Made by a program: the position numbers and the translations under genes. The notes under the pieces are model-generated. The model was not told where the DNA came from, ran no database searches, and was given only the letters and a program-made list of their open reading frames with translations. This document shows positions 42,678-50,767 of a stretch of DNA of 64,000 nucleotides, piece by piece. Source of the DNA: Sphingomonas sp. NFR04 (GTDB lineage Bacteria > Pseudomonadota > Alphaproteobacteria > Sphingomonadales > Sphingomonadaceae); contig NZ_FORV01000002.1 in NCBI RefSeq assembly GCF_900114095.1, forward strand, positions 791,748 through 855,747. The letters run 5' to 3'. How positions within the stretch are numbered: the first letter of the stretch is position 1; each line of letters begins with the position of its first letter.

Positions 42678-44104
42678 GCTTGCGCACTATTCTCGTCGTC
42701 GGCGGGGGCATGGTGGGGTGGTCGGCCGCCGCTGCGCTCAAGCGCCGCCTTCCGCAGCTGGACATCACGATCGTGCCGGTCGCGCCGCCCGCCGATGCGC
42801 TGGCGGACCGCATCGCAAGCACGCTGCCCTCGATCCTCGGCTTCCACGGCGACCTGGGCATCGGGCTCGGCGATGCGGTGCTGCGCACCGGCAGCCACTA
42901 TCGCCTCGGCACCTTGTTTCGCGATTGGGTGGAGGGTGCCCCGGACTATGTGCACGCCTATGGTCGGGCGGGCATGCCGATAGGTGGCGCGCCGTTCCCG
43001 TCGTTATGGGCACGCGCTGCGCTGGCGGGTGCCGCCCCGCCGTTCGATGCGCTCTCGGCGGCCGCCATGATGGCGCGAACGGGCCGGTTCGTCACACCAC
43101 AGGCCGACGGCCTCCTTTCCGAGCACAGCTTTGGCCTCGCGCTCGACATTCCGCGCTACACCGCGATGCTGATGGCCTTTGCCCGCCATGTCGGCGTGCA
43201 GGGCCATCTCGGCGAGGTGGCGCATGTCGAGCAGGACGCGCGGGGCGACATTGCAGCCGTGGTCCTGGACAATGGTACCCGTCTCACCGCCGATCTCTAC
43301 TGCGATTGCACTGGCCCTGCCGCCCGTCTGCACGGGACGATGGCGGTTCCCCACGAGAGTTGGCAGGCGTGGCTGCCCTGCGATCGGATCGTGCTGGATG
43401 ATATTGCCGGCGACGACGAAGCAGCGCCGATGGAGCGGGTGACGGCAACCAATCATGGCTGGCGCTGGGTAAGCGCCCGCCAGCGCGGAACCGTCTACTG
43501 CGCCGCTTCCGGGGCAAGGCACGAGGGCGCCGTTGCCTTCCGCTCCGGCGCCACGCTGGAGCCCTGGCGCGGGAACGTCGTCGCGATCGGCGATGCCGCC
43601 GTCGGCGTGGAGCCGCTCGAGTGGAGCAATCTCCATCTCGCGCACAGCGCCATCGACCGGCTGATCGCGATGCTGCCCGCCGGTCGGCCCCATCCGCTGG
43701 AGGCCGCCGAATATAATCGGCAGGCGCTCGCCGAGGCGCGGCGCGTGCGTGACTTCCTCGTGCTCCATTATGCCACCGCCCGGCGCGACACGCCGTTCTG
43801 GCAGGCGCGGGCACAAGCTAGCCTGCCGGAGTCCCTCGCGCATACGCTGCGGCTGTTCCGCGAGCGCGGCCGCCTGCCATATTATGAGGAGGAGACCTTC
43901 GACCGCGACAGCTGGCTCGCCGTGCTGTTCGGGCAGCAGGTGCTGCCCCGCCGTATCGATCCGCTGACCGATGCCGTGCCGCCCGACGAAGCGGCAGCCG
44001 CGCTGGCGTCGCTACGGGACAGCATCGCGCAGGCGATCGAGCGGGTCCCCACGGCCGCGCGGTTCCGGGCCCTGCAGATGGAGCGCCTCCATGAACGCGC
44101 ATAG
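42674..44104 (+). CDS. Halogenase-family flavoprotein lacking catalytic Lys and WxWxIP
   Basis: The product is 476 residues from ATG 42674 (ATGA overlap with the upstream halogenase). The fold is shared: VVGGGMVGWSAAAALKRRL at the start, later EPLEWSNLHLAHSAIDRL. At the position of the catalytic lysine, however, the sequence is SHYRLGTLFRDW (R77 instead of K), and the signature is GWRWVSA (262-268) instead of GWxWxIP. Halogenation is therefore unlikely. It may be a non-halogenating partner, a flavin-handling subunit or a diverging copy. The gene is intact and of normal composition, so it is probably used. Confidence 0.8.
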   Translation: MSLRTILVVGGGMVGWSAAAALKRRLPQLDITIVPVAPPADALADRIASTLPSILGFHGDLGIGLGDAVLRTGSHYRLGTLFRDWVEGAPDYVHAYGRAGMPIGGAPFPSLWARAALAGAAPPFDALSAAAMMARTGRFVTPQADGLLSEHSFGLALDIPRYTAMLMAFARHVGVQGHLGEVAHVEQDARGDIAAVVLDNGTRLTADLYCDCTGPAARLHGTMAVPHESWQAWLPCDRIVLDDIAGDDEAAPMERVTATNHGWRWVSARQRGTVYCAASGARHEGAVAFRSGATLEPWRGNVVAIGDAAVGVEPLEWSNLHLAHSAIDRLIAMLPAGRPHPLEAAEYNRQALAEARRVRDFLVLHYATARRDTPFWQARAQASLPESLAHTLRLFRERGRLPYYEEETFDRDSWLAVLFGQQVLPRRIDPLTDAVPPDEAAAALASLRDSIAQAIERVPTAARFRALQMERLHERA

Positions 44105-45596
44105 CATCCGCGACGTCGTGATCGTCGGCGGCGGCACGGCCGGGTGGATGGCGGCCGCGGCCTTCTCGCGCTTTCTCGACAATGGCTATACCCGCATCAC
44201 CCTGGTCGAGTCCGACGAGATCGGCACGGTGGGCGTGGGCGAAGCGACGATCCCGCCGATCCTGCGCTTCAACCAGATGATCGGGCTCGCCGAGAACCAG
44301 TTCCTCGCGGAGACCGGTGGCACCTTCAAGCTGGGCATCGAGTTCGTCGACTGGGGCGCGCTGGGCGACCGCTATTTCCATCCCTTCGGCAATTATGGCC
44401 AGGATCTGGAAGGGGTGCCGTTCCACCAGCTCTACCTGCGCGAGCGGGCACGCAGGCCGATGCCGGAGATCGCCGCCTGGTCGATGAGCGCGGTGGCGGC
44501 ATCGCTGGGGCGCTTCGGGCGTCCCTCCGCCACGGCGCAATCGCCCATTCGCGAGCTGTTCTACGCCTTTCACTTCGACGCAGGCCTCTACGCGCAGTTG
44601 CTCCGCACACTGGCGGAATCGCGCGGCGTTACACGCATCGAAGGCAAGGTCGTCACCGTGGCGCAGCGGGCGGAAGACGGGTTCGTCCAATCCGTGACGC
44701 TCGCCGACGGGCGCGTCGTCGCGGGCGACCTGTTCATCGATTGCTCCGGCTTTGGCGGACTGCTGATCGAGGAAACCCTGCGGACGGGCTACGAGGATTG
44801 GCGGCACTGGCTGCCCTGCGACCGTGCGATCGCGGCCCCTTGTGCCCCTGTGGGAGAGCCCACGCCCTTCACCCGCGCCACTGCACGCGCGGCCGGCTGG
44901 CAGTGGCGCATCCCGCTCCAGCACCGGATCGGCAACGGCCTTGTCTACTGCAGCGAATATCTGGAGGACGACACCGCCGAGCAGCAGCTTCTGGACTCGC
45001 TAGAGTCGCCGGCACTGGCCGAACCGCGCCGCCTGCGCTTCACCACCGGACGGCGGCGTGCGCTCTGGTCCCACAACGTCGTGGCGCTTGGCCTTGCGGG
45101 CGGCTTTCTCGAGCCCCTCGAGTCGACGAGCATCCATCTGATCCAGAGCGGCATCGCGCGACTGCTGACGCTATTTCCGGACAACCGGTTCGATCCGGTC
45201 GAGCGGGAAGAATATAACCGCCAGATGCGTGCGCTGTACGATGATGTCCGCGACTTCATCATCCTGCACTACAAGCTGACGAACCGCGACGACTCCGCAT
45301 TCTGGAATCGCTGTCGCACGATGAACCTGCCGGATAGCTTGGCGCACCGGCTTGCACTCTTCGGCCAGAAGGGACGGATCTTCCGCGAAGCGGCTGAACT
45401 TTTTTCGAGCTCCAGTTGGGTTTCCGTATGCTTGGGCCAGCACCTCGTCCCCCGAGACATTGCCCCCCTCGTCGATGCGCTGGATAGCGATCGCGTTGCT
45501 GCGGCGATGGAGCAACTTCGGCGCGGCTATCAGGGAACCGCGTCGAAGATGCCGACGCACGGAGCCTTCCTATCCCAATGCCTGAAAGGCATGTGA
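44091..45596 (+). CDS. Second intact flavin-dependent (tryptophan-type) halogenase
   Basis: The product is 501 residues from ATG 44091, overlapping the previous gene by 14 bases. GGGTAGWM (13-20), GVGEATIPPIL, catalytic K80 in GGTFKLGIEFVDW and GWQWRIP at 269-275 are all present. It is clearly a paralogue of the enzyme at 41163-42677. The intact-degenerate-intact order with tight overlap argues for a multi-subunit or multi-step modification of one substrate, possibly something taken up by or displayed with the divergent TonB receptor. No flavin reductase or SapC-like gene is next to it. Confidence 0.9.
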   Translation: MNAHSIRDVVIVGGGTAGWMAAAAFSRFLDNGYTRITLVESDEIGTVGVGEATIPPILRFNQMIGLAENQFLAETGGTFKLGIEFVDWGALGDRYFHPFGNYGQDLEGVPFHQLYLRERARRPMPEIAAWSMSAVAASLGRFGRPSATAQSPIRELFYAFHFDAGLYAQLLRTLAESRGVTRIEGKVVTVAQRAEDGFVQSVTLADGRVVAGDLFIDCSGFGGLLIEETLRTGYEDWRHWLPCDRAIAAPCAPVGEPTPFTRATARAAGWQWRIPLQHRIGNGLVYCSEYLEDDTAEQQLLDSLESPALAEPRRLRFTTGRRRALWSHNVVALGLAGGFLEPLESTSIHLIQSGIARLLTLFPDNRFDPVEREEYNRQMRALYDDVRDFIILHYKLTNRDDSAFWNRCRTMNLPDSLAHRLALFGQKGRIFREAAELFSSSSWVSVCLGQHLVPRDIAPLVDALDSDRVAAAMEQLRRGYQGTASKMPTHGAFLSQCLKGM

Positions 45597-46170
45597 CAGG
45601 CCCCATGCTGGCAAATGCGGTGGCGCCCTGCCACCGCTGCAGCAAAAAACTGAAGAACCGACCTGAGCTCGACAATTGCGAGAAAGTTGCCTCGGTTGGT
45701 TGGCTAACGATCGTAGATCCTCAGCGACACCCGGACGCCGCTCGCTTTTGCGCACTGTCAAACCGCGCGCGACTTCTGATCGCTGTTATGGGACACCATT
45801 CTGACGCTCCGTTGCAGAACGCCCTAATGGCAACTTCTTTCAGGAGCAGACGTTTGTCGCTACAGATCTAAAGGCCGGCTTTAGTCGGATGCAGCCACGC
45901 ATCCCTATTGCTCAGATGGCTTTGAGCACGCATCAGGAAGCATTGGCCGGACATAGCTGATCACGCTCTGGGAAACGTGAGGCTGGGCAACATGCGAGGC
46001 TTTCTCGCAGAGCTCGACCGCCATTTGGGCCGCCGCATTTATGTTGCCCGCCAATCATTTGAGTTTCGAGCCTATGCTCTCGGAGACGGAGCGAAGATCG
46101 AAGGCGCTCTCCCTCTCGGGAGTGGCAGAATCGCCGAGGATGGCGGCGATCGGAAGGGCAGTTATCTTGA
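45597..46170. other. Intergenic stretch with nothing recognised
   Basis: About 570 bases between the halogenase operon and the convergent acyltransferase gene. Short frames on both strands lack ribosome sites and motifs. No clear terminator hairpin was found. Confidence 0.5.
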
Positions 46171-47277
46171 TCAACTTCGATGGAGCACGGCTTGCAGTCG
46201 CCGCCGAATGGGCCTGTCCCATAGCTGCAGGGCAGCGACGGCGACCAGAAGCGTGAGCAGATACAGCAGGATCGCGACAGCGGCGGTCATTCCCGAGGAT
46301 GCCGGCGCCGTCGCCACCCAGTTCATGTAAACGTACACGAACGGATAATGGGTGATGTAGAGCGGGTACGAAATTCGCCCCGCCGCCTTGCACAGCTGCA
46401 AGCTCAGCGGACTGCCCGACGAATGCCGACCTGCAACGAGGATTGCGGGGAACAGCAGCAGCACGCAGGCAGCCTGGTAAAGCCCATTCAACTTCACGCC
46501 CCAGAACTGGGGCAGCACCGGCGCGCCGAACGCCAGCAGCAGCATCAGGCTGAGCGGCAGGAAGCCCAGCCGCATCCGCGGCAGCCGATCACGAACTCGG
46601 TACAGCAACAGACCGGCAAGGAAGGGATAGGCCAGCCGCACCAGCCCGCCCCAGAAATTGTAGAGCGCCCATCCGGTGTCGTAGGAGCCGAGCGTCAGCG
46701 CCATCGCAGCCGAGGCGATAGCCGCCAGAATCGCGAGCGCAAACAACGGTCGCACGCCGAGCCGGCGCAGCACGAGCGCATAGGTGAGGTTGGCGATATA
46801 TTCCTGGAGCAGCGTCCACGCCGGTGCATTGATAGGATGACTGTCGCCCAGCCGATTGGGCAGCGGCGCCGAGGGCAGCGCCAGCAGTGCCGCGCCGAAC
46901 GCTAGAGCAACGAGCGGCCAGGGGGCATGCTGCCGATCCCCAGCAAAGGGGTCCACGCAGTAGCTCACCAGCCCCAGCAATGCTCCCAGCACCACCAGCG
47001 GGTGCAATCGCACAAGCCGGCGGGCAAGGAACTCCCGCACCGTCATTCGCCCCCAGCGATCGTCATAGGCGTAGCCAACGACGAAACCGGACAAAGCGAA
47101 AAAGAAGTCGACCGCCAGATAGGCGTGCGGGAGCAGCAGCCGGTTGGCCTCGAACAGCACGGTAATGCCCTGGATGTGGAATGCCACCACCAGCAGCGCC
47201 GCGGTGCCCCGCAGCCCGTCGAGCACTTCGAAGTGCATCTTGCCGTCCGTCGTCGTATCCGGTGCCGGCTTCGTCAT
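46171..47277 (-). CDS. Membrane acyltransferase (acyltransferase 3 family)
   Basis: The protein has 368 residues and about ten membrane helices. The family opening is visible: FEVLDGLRGTAALLVVAFH (the conserved Arg and His), then FFFALSGFVVGYAYDDR and RRLVRLHPL. Members acetylate or succinylate sugars, LPS or exopolysaccharide at the membrane. It is translationally coupled (ATGA) to the sugar O-acetyltransferase upstream. Confidence 0.88.
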   Translation of the reverse strand: MTKPAPDTTTDGKMHFEVLDGLRGTAALLVVAFHIQGITVLFEANRLLLPHAYLAVDFFFALSGFVVGYAYDDRWGRMTVREFLARRLVRLHPLVVLGALLGLVSYCVDPFAGDRQHAPWPLVALAFGAALLALPSAPLPNRLGDSHPINAPAWTLLQEYIANLTYALVLRRLGVRPLFALAILAAIASAAMALTLGSYDTGWALYNFWGGLVRLAYPFLAGLLLYRVRDRLPRMRLGFLPLSLMLLLAFGAPVLPQFWGVKLNGLYQAACVLLLFPAILVAGRHSSGSPLSLQLCKAAGRISYPLYITHYPFVYVYMNWVATAPASSGMTAAVAILLYLLTLLVAVAALQLWDRPIRRRLQAVLHRS

Positions 47278-47822
47278 CGCGCCACCGGCCGCGCGGGGTT
47301 GCCTGCTACCGTCGTTCCGGCGGCTACGTCGCGCGTCACCACGCTGCCTGCGCCGATGATCGCATCGTCGCCGATCGTCACCCCCGGCAGGATCAGCGCG
47401 CCGCCGCCGATCCAGACATTGGCGCCGATGCGGATTGGCCGTCCGAATTCCAGCCCCTGCGCCCGCAGCTCCGGATCGCGTGGGTGATCGGCGGTGAGTA
47501 TCTGCACGCCCGGCCCGATCTGCGTGCCCGCGCCGATCTCGACGCGCACCACGTCCAGGATCACGCAGCCGAAATTGAGAAAGACGCGCGTTCCGAGATG
47601 GATGTTGGTGCCATAGTCGCAGTGAAAGGGCGGACGGACGACCGTTCCTTCCCCGACCTGCCCCAGCCCCTCGACCAACAACGCGTGCCGATCAGCCATG
47701 TCGTCGCCGAGCGACGCATTGTACCGTACCATCCAGGCTGCCGCACGCGCGGCGTCTGCGGCGATCTCGGGATCGTCGGCCGTGTAGAGTTCGCCGGCCA
47801 GCATGCGCTGCTTCTGGGTCAT
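47274..47822 (-). CDS. Sugar O-acetyltransferase, maltose O-acetyltransferase-like (LbH)
   Basis: The protein has 182 residues. The N-terminal MAC domain (KQRMLAGELYTADDPEIA) is followed by a left-handed beta-helix with hexapeptide repeats (YGTNIHLGTRVFLNFGCVIL, then VWIGGGALILPGVTIGDDA) and the catalytic-type HPRDPELRAQ loop. It uses acetyl-CoA to acetylate a sugar. It lies four bases after the DUF1349 gene and overlaps the acyltransferase gene. Confidence 0.9.
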   Translation of the reverse strand: MTQKQRMLAGELYTADDPEIAADAARAAAWMVRYNASLGDDMADRHALLVEGLGQVGEGTVVRPPFHCDYGTNIHLGTRVFLNFGCVILDVVRVEIGAGTQIGPGVQILTADHPRDPELRAQGLEFGRPIRIGANVWIGGGALILPGVTIGDDAIIGAGSVVTRDVAAGTTVAGNPARPVAR

Positions 47823-47826
47823 GGGC

Positions 47827-48516
47827 TCAGCTCAGGTCGTGCAGGTCTTTGCCGAGCGGCGCGGTGATGCGGAGATCGGAGAACCGCACCTGCAACCCTT
47901 CGCGCTCCGGCGTACATGCCATCGGGCCGACCTGATAGGCGGATGCCACCGGGAACGGCGCCAGCCGCACCAACGGCCAGGTCTTGCCATCGGCCGAGAC
48001 CTGCAGGCGCAGCACGCCCTTGGCGACTGTCGCGCGCATCCAGAAATCGGCAGCGTTGCCGGCATAAGAACCGGTGGACCAGTCCGATCGGCCGTCGGTC
48101 AGCACGCTGCTGAGCATGGCGCGGCCGTCGGAGAGCTCGATCCCTGCCTTCACCCAGCGACGCTCATCGACACGCACCATGATGCCCGCCTGGTCGTACA
48201 GCTTCTCATACTGGCCGCGGATGCGCAGTTGCGCGGTGAATGCGTCGCCGGTCGGGAAGCCGAGGAAGTGCCCGCTGTCGCGGGTGAAGCCGTAATGTGT
48301 CTCCCGCCAGAAGTCGGTACCGCGATCGGTCACCAGCGTCAGGTCCTCGCCGCCGTCCGCGTGCCACCGGTTCGGTGCGTGGAGCCAGCGGCCGTCCTTC
48401 CGCCCCAACACCGCTTCGTCGGCAGCGGCATTTGTGGTCGCGCCCGCGACGCCCGGGACGCTTAGCGCAACGGCGCTACCCAGGATCGTCCGGCGCGACA
48501 GCTGTGGTTCCTGCAT
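47827..48516 (-). CDS. DUF1349 (concanavalin-like) protein with Tat signal
   Basis: The product is 229 residues from ATG 48516 (GGGAAGG upstream). The N-terminus SRRTILGSAVALSVPGVAGA is a twin-arginine-type signal. The mature part matches the DUF1349 lectin-like fold: DFWRETHYGFTRDSGHFL, then LYDQAGIMVRVDERRWVKAG and FPVASAYQVGPMACTPER. It is probably a periplasmic or exported carbohydrate-binding protein. It is first of a three-gene operon with two acyl/acetyltransferases, divergent from a TetR-type regulator. Confidence 0.85.
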   Translation of the reverse strand: MQEPQLSRRTILGSAVALSVPGVAGATTNAAADEAVLGRKDGRWLHAPNRWHADGGEDLTLVTDRGTDFWRETHYGFTRDSGHFLGFPTGDAFTAQLRIRGQYEKLYDQAGIMVRVDERRWVKAGIELSDGRAMLSSVLTDGRSDWSTGSYAGNAADFWMRATVAKGVLRLQVSADGKTWPLVRLAPFPVASAYQVGPMACTPEREGLQVRFSDLRITAPLGKDLHDLS

Positions 48517-48540
48517 CGTCCTTCCCCTTGCAACATGTTT

Positions 48541-48590
48541 GCGGCAGGAACCCTCCTGCCGCATATCGGCAGCATGTGTACATTTGTACA
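48541..48590. promoter_or_regulatory. Operator-like palindromes between the DUF1349 operon and the TetR gene
   Basis: TGTACA-TT-TGTACA at 48577-48590 is a near-perfect palindrome typical of a TetR-type operator. Next to it, GCGGCAGGA-ACCC-TCCTGCCGC (48541-48562) is a perfect 9-bp hairpin that would lie in the leader of the DUF1349 mRNA. Confidence 0.6.
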
Positions 48591-48623
48591 TATCGAATGC
48601 AATGGTGTTTGGGGAACGTTGGT

Positions 48624-49208
48624 ATGGCCGAGGGAGCAGCGAGGCGAAACGATCCTGAAAGGCGGCAGCGCATCGTCGCGGCCGCGCTAGACGTGATCGC
48701 CGATCGCGGCGTCTCGAACACCACACATCGCCGCATCGCCGCGGCAGCGGGCGTGCCGCTGGGATCGGTCACCTACTACTTCGAGACGCTCGAGGCGTTA
48801 CTCACCGAAGCGTTCGTGCAATTGGCGGAAGAGGCCTCCGACGCCTTCCGAGCGCGGATGGCAGCGGCGACCGACCGCGACAGCGCGCGCGAGGCGGTCA
48901 TCGACATCATCAGCGGGTCGGTCTGGGCGGAGCCGCGAACGCTGCTACTCAGCTACGAACTCTATGCCTTTGCAGCGCGCCATCCCCCGGTGGCAGCAAT
49001 CATGCGGCGCTGGATGAACAACAGCCGCGCTGCCCTGGAGCGGTTCTTCGATCCATTGACTGCGCGCGGCCTTGACGCCTTGGTTGAAGGAATCGGCATC
49101 CACAACTCGATCGATCTCCGTCCGCTCGATCGCGCCGCGATAAGCGACCTCGTGGCTCGTGTGACCAATCGGCAGCTTCTGTCAGAAGCCGACGTTCACG
49201 ACGGTTGA
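48624..49208 (+). CDS. TetR-type transcriptional regulator
   Basis: The product is 194 residues from ATG 48624. The DNA-binding domain is clear: RRQRIVAAALDVIADRG, then TTHRRIAAAAGVPLGSVTYYF (helix-turn-helix at about 37-60). The C-terminal ligand domain is helical. It diverges from the DUF1349/acetyltransferase operon across 107 bases containing a TGTACA palindrome, so it probably represses itself and that operon. The ligand is unknown. Confidence 0.88.
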   Translation: MAEGAARRNDPERRQRIVAAALDVIADRGVSNTTHRRIAAAAGVPLGSVTYYFETLEALLTEAFVQLAEEASDAFRARMAAATDRDSAREAVIDIISGSVWAEPRTLLLSYELYAFAARHPPVAAIMRRWMNNSRAALERFFDPLTARGLDALVEGIGIHNSIDLRPLDRAAISDLVARVTNRQLLSEADVHDG

Positions 49209-49371
49209 TGCGAACGACGCATTCTGGTCGACTGCTGCCGAAACCGCGACCGACGTGCACTAGGACTTTGCAGTCCTTCAGGGCATCAGCGGGGAACGGC
49301 AGGTCCTGACGAAACCCGCCAATCCAGCAACGGGCCAATGGTAAGGCAAGGCCGTACACCCCCACACGGCG

Positions 49372-50184
49372 TTAAGCATTTACCGCCAGCTTACTGTCGA
49401 GCCAAGCGCGGATCGCGCTGGTTGTTTCCTCGGGCGCACTGAGGTTAGGGCAGTGGCCAGTCGCACGCAATCGGACGAAATCGCTGCCGGTAATACGCGC
49501 TTGAACATACCGCCCAACTGCTTCGGGTGCGATCGCGTCATTCGAGCATTGCAGGATCAGCACCTTTGCCGGCACCGCTTCGAGGTCCCGGCGGTTGTCC
49601 GACGAGAATGTTACATGGGCGAAGTGCCTGGCAATAGCCGGATCGGCGCGACAGAAGCTCGCAGCAAGTTCCTCGACCAACTCCGAGCGTTCGGGATTTC
49701 CGATCGCGAGCGAGGCCACCTGAATGGACCAATCGCGGAAATCCTCCTCCGAAAGCGCCATCAGTCGATCGATCTCGGTCGCCTCAAATCCGCCAAAATA
49801 TTCTCCATCGTTGGTGTACCGCGGGGACGGGCCGACGAGAACCAGCCTAGTGAACATGCCAGGTGCCATCTTCGCGGCCAGGATACCGATCATCGCGCTT
49901 ACGGAGTGACCCACGAAGATCGCGTCCCGAAGGCCCAGGCTCTCGCCGATCTCGACCACGTCTTCGGCATAGCCCTGCAGCGTCTGATATTTGCCGGGAT
50001 TCCAGGCAGCGAGATTGGAACCGCCGGCACCGACATGATCGAACAGAATCACGCGGTGCGTGTGCTCGAACGCAGGCGCGACATGGCGCCACATCGTCTG
50101 GTCACAACCATAGCCGTGCGCGAACAGGATCGCGGGTTCACCGGACCCGAACGTCCGCACATTGTTTCGCAAGCCCACGTTCAA
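49372..50184 (-). CDS. RsbQ/KAI2-like alpha/beta hydrolase
   Basis: The product is about 270 residues from TTG 50184 (GGGAAG eight bases upstream); a GTG at 50223 is possible but has no ribosome site and adds a non-conserved extension. Family features: RNNVRTFGSGEPAILFAHGY, GCDQTMWRHVAPAFE, the nucleophile elbow GHSVSAMIG (S94), the acidic residue in LQCSNDAIAP and ATGHCPNLSAPEE (His). This is the RsbQ/D14/KAI2 hydrolase type, which in Bacillus partners a PAS-PP2C phosphatase. Here the upstream same-strand neighbours are a receiver protein and a TPR histidine kinase, and no PP2C is visible. Confidence 0.85.
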   Translation of the reverse strand: MNVGLRNNVRTFGSGEPAILFAHGYGCDQTMWRHVAPAFEHTHRVILFDHVGAGGSNLAAWNPGKYQTLQGYAEDVVEIGESLGLRDAIFVGHSVSAMIGILAAKMAPGMFTRLVLVGPSPRYTNDGEYFGGFEATEIDRLMALSEEDFRDWSIQVASLAIGNPERSELVEELAASFCRADPAIARHFAHVTFSSDNRRDLEAVPAKVLILQCSNDAIAPEAVGRYVQARITGSDFVRLRATGHCPNLSAPEETTSAIRAWLDSKLAVNA

Positions 50185-50324
50185 ATTGCCAACTTCCCAA
50201 GGCTCCGGTCGCCCTACGCCCACCGGCGAAAGCTAATCCCATTGACCCGAAGCACGTCCAGCTCGTGTCGTCCACGTCCGGCGCGTCCACGTGCAACAGG
50301 AACGAGCCGAGCGCATTCGACAGA

Positions 50325-50717
50325 TCAGCTCAGCACCACCCCGTCGCTCCCGCGCTTCGTCAGCATTCGACCCATCGCGTTGAGCAGCGCGGTCATCGCG
50401 ACCGGTTTCATGATCACCTCGTCGGCACCTGCAGCCATGCACCTTTCTCGAAGATCGGCGGCGGCGTCAGCCGTGACGACGATAACCGGCAGCGCAGCCT
50501 TCTCCCCCGGCGTGGCGCGCAGATGCTGGATGGCGGTGAGCCCGTCCATGCCGGGCATGCGCAAGTCCATCAGGACGATGCTGTAATCACCATTGGCGAT
50601 CATCTGGAGGCCGGTCTCCGCATCCGCGGCCTCCTCCATATGCGCCCCCACCACGCGCAGCATGTCCTTCACGACGCGGCGGTTCATGGGGTCGTCTTCG
50701 ACGAACAGAATCTGCAT
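50325..50717 (-). CDS. Single-domain response regulator
   Basis: The protein has 130 residues, a CheY-like receiver only. The acidic pair VEDD (7-9), phosphoacceptor Asp in IVLMDLRMPGMDG, Thr in VIVVTADA and Lys in IMKPV are all present, so phosphotransfer is expected. There is no output domain. It lies 50 bases downstream of the TPR histidine kinase on the same strand and is its likely phosphoacceptor. Confidence 0.9.
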   Translation of the reverse strand: MQILFVEDDPMNRRVVKDMLRVVGAHMEEAADAETGLQMIANGDYSIVLMDLRMPGMDGLTAIQHLRATPGEKAALPVIVVTADAAADLRERCMAAGADEVIMKPVAMTALLNAMGRMLTKRGSDGVVLS

Positions 50718-50767
50718 GGCACGCTCCCTGGAGCAAACCTGCCTAGCAGCAGGGCGTAAATAGTTGA

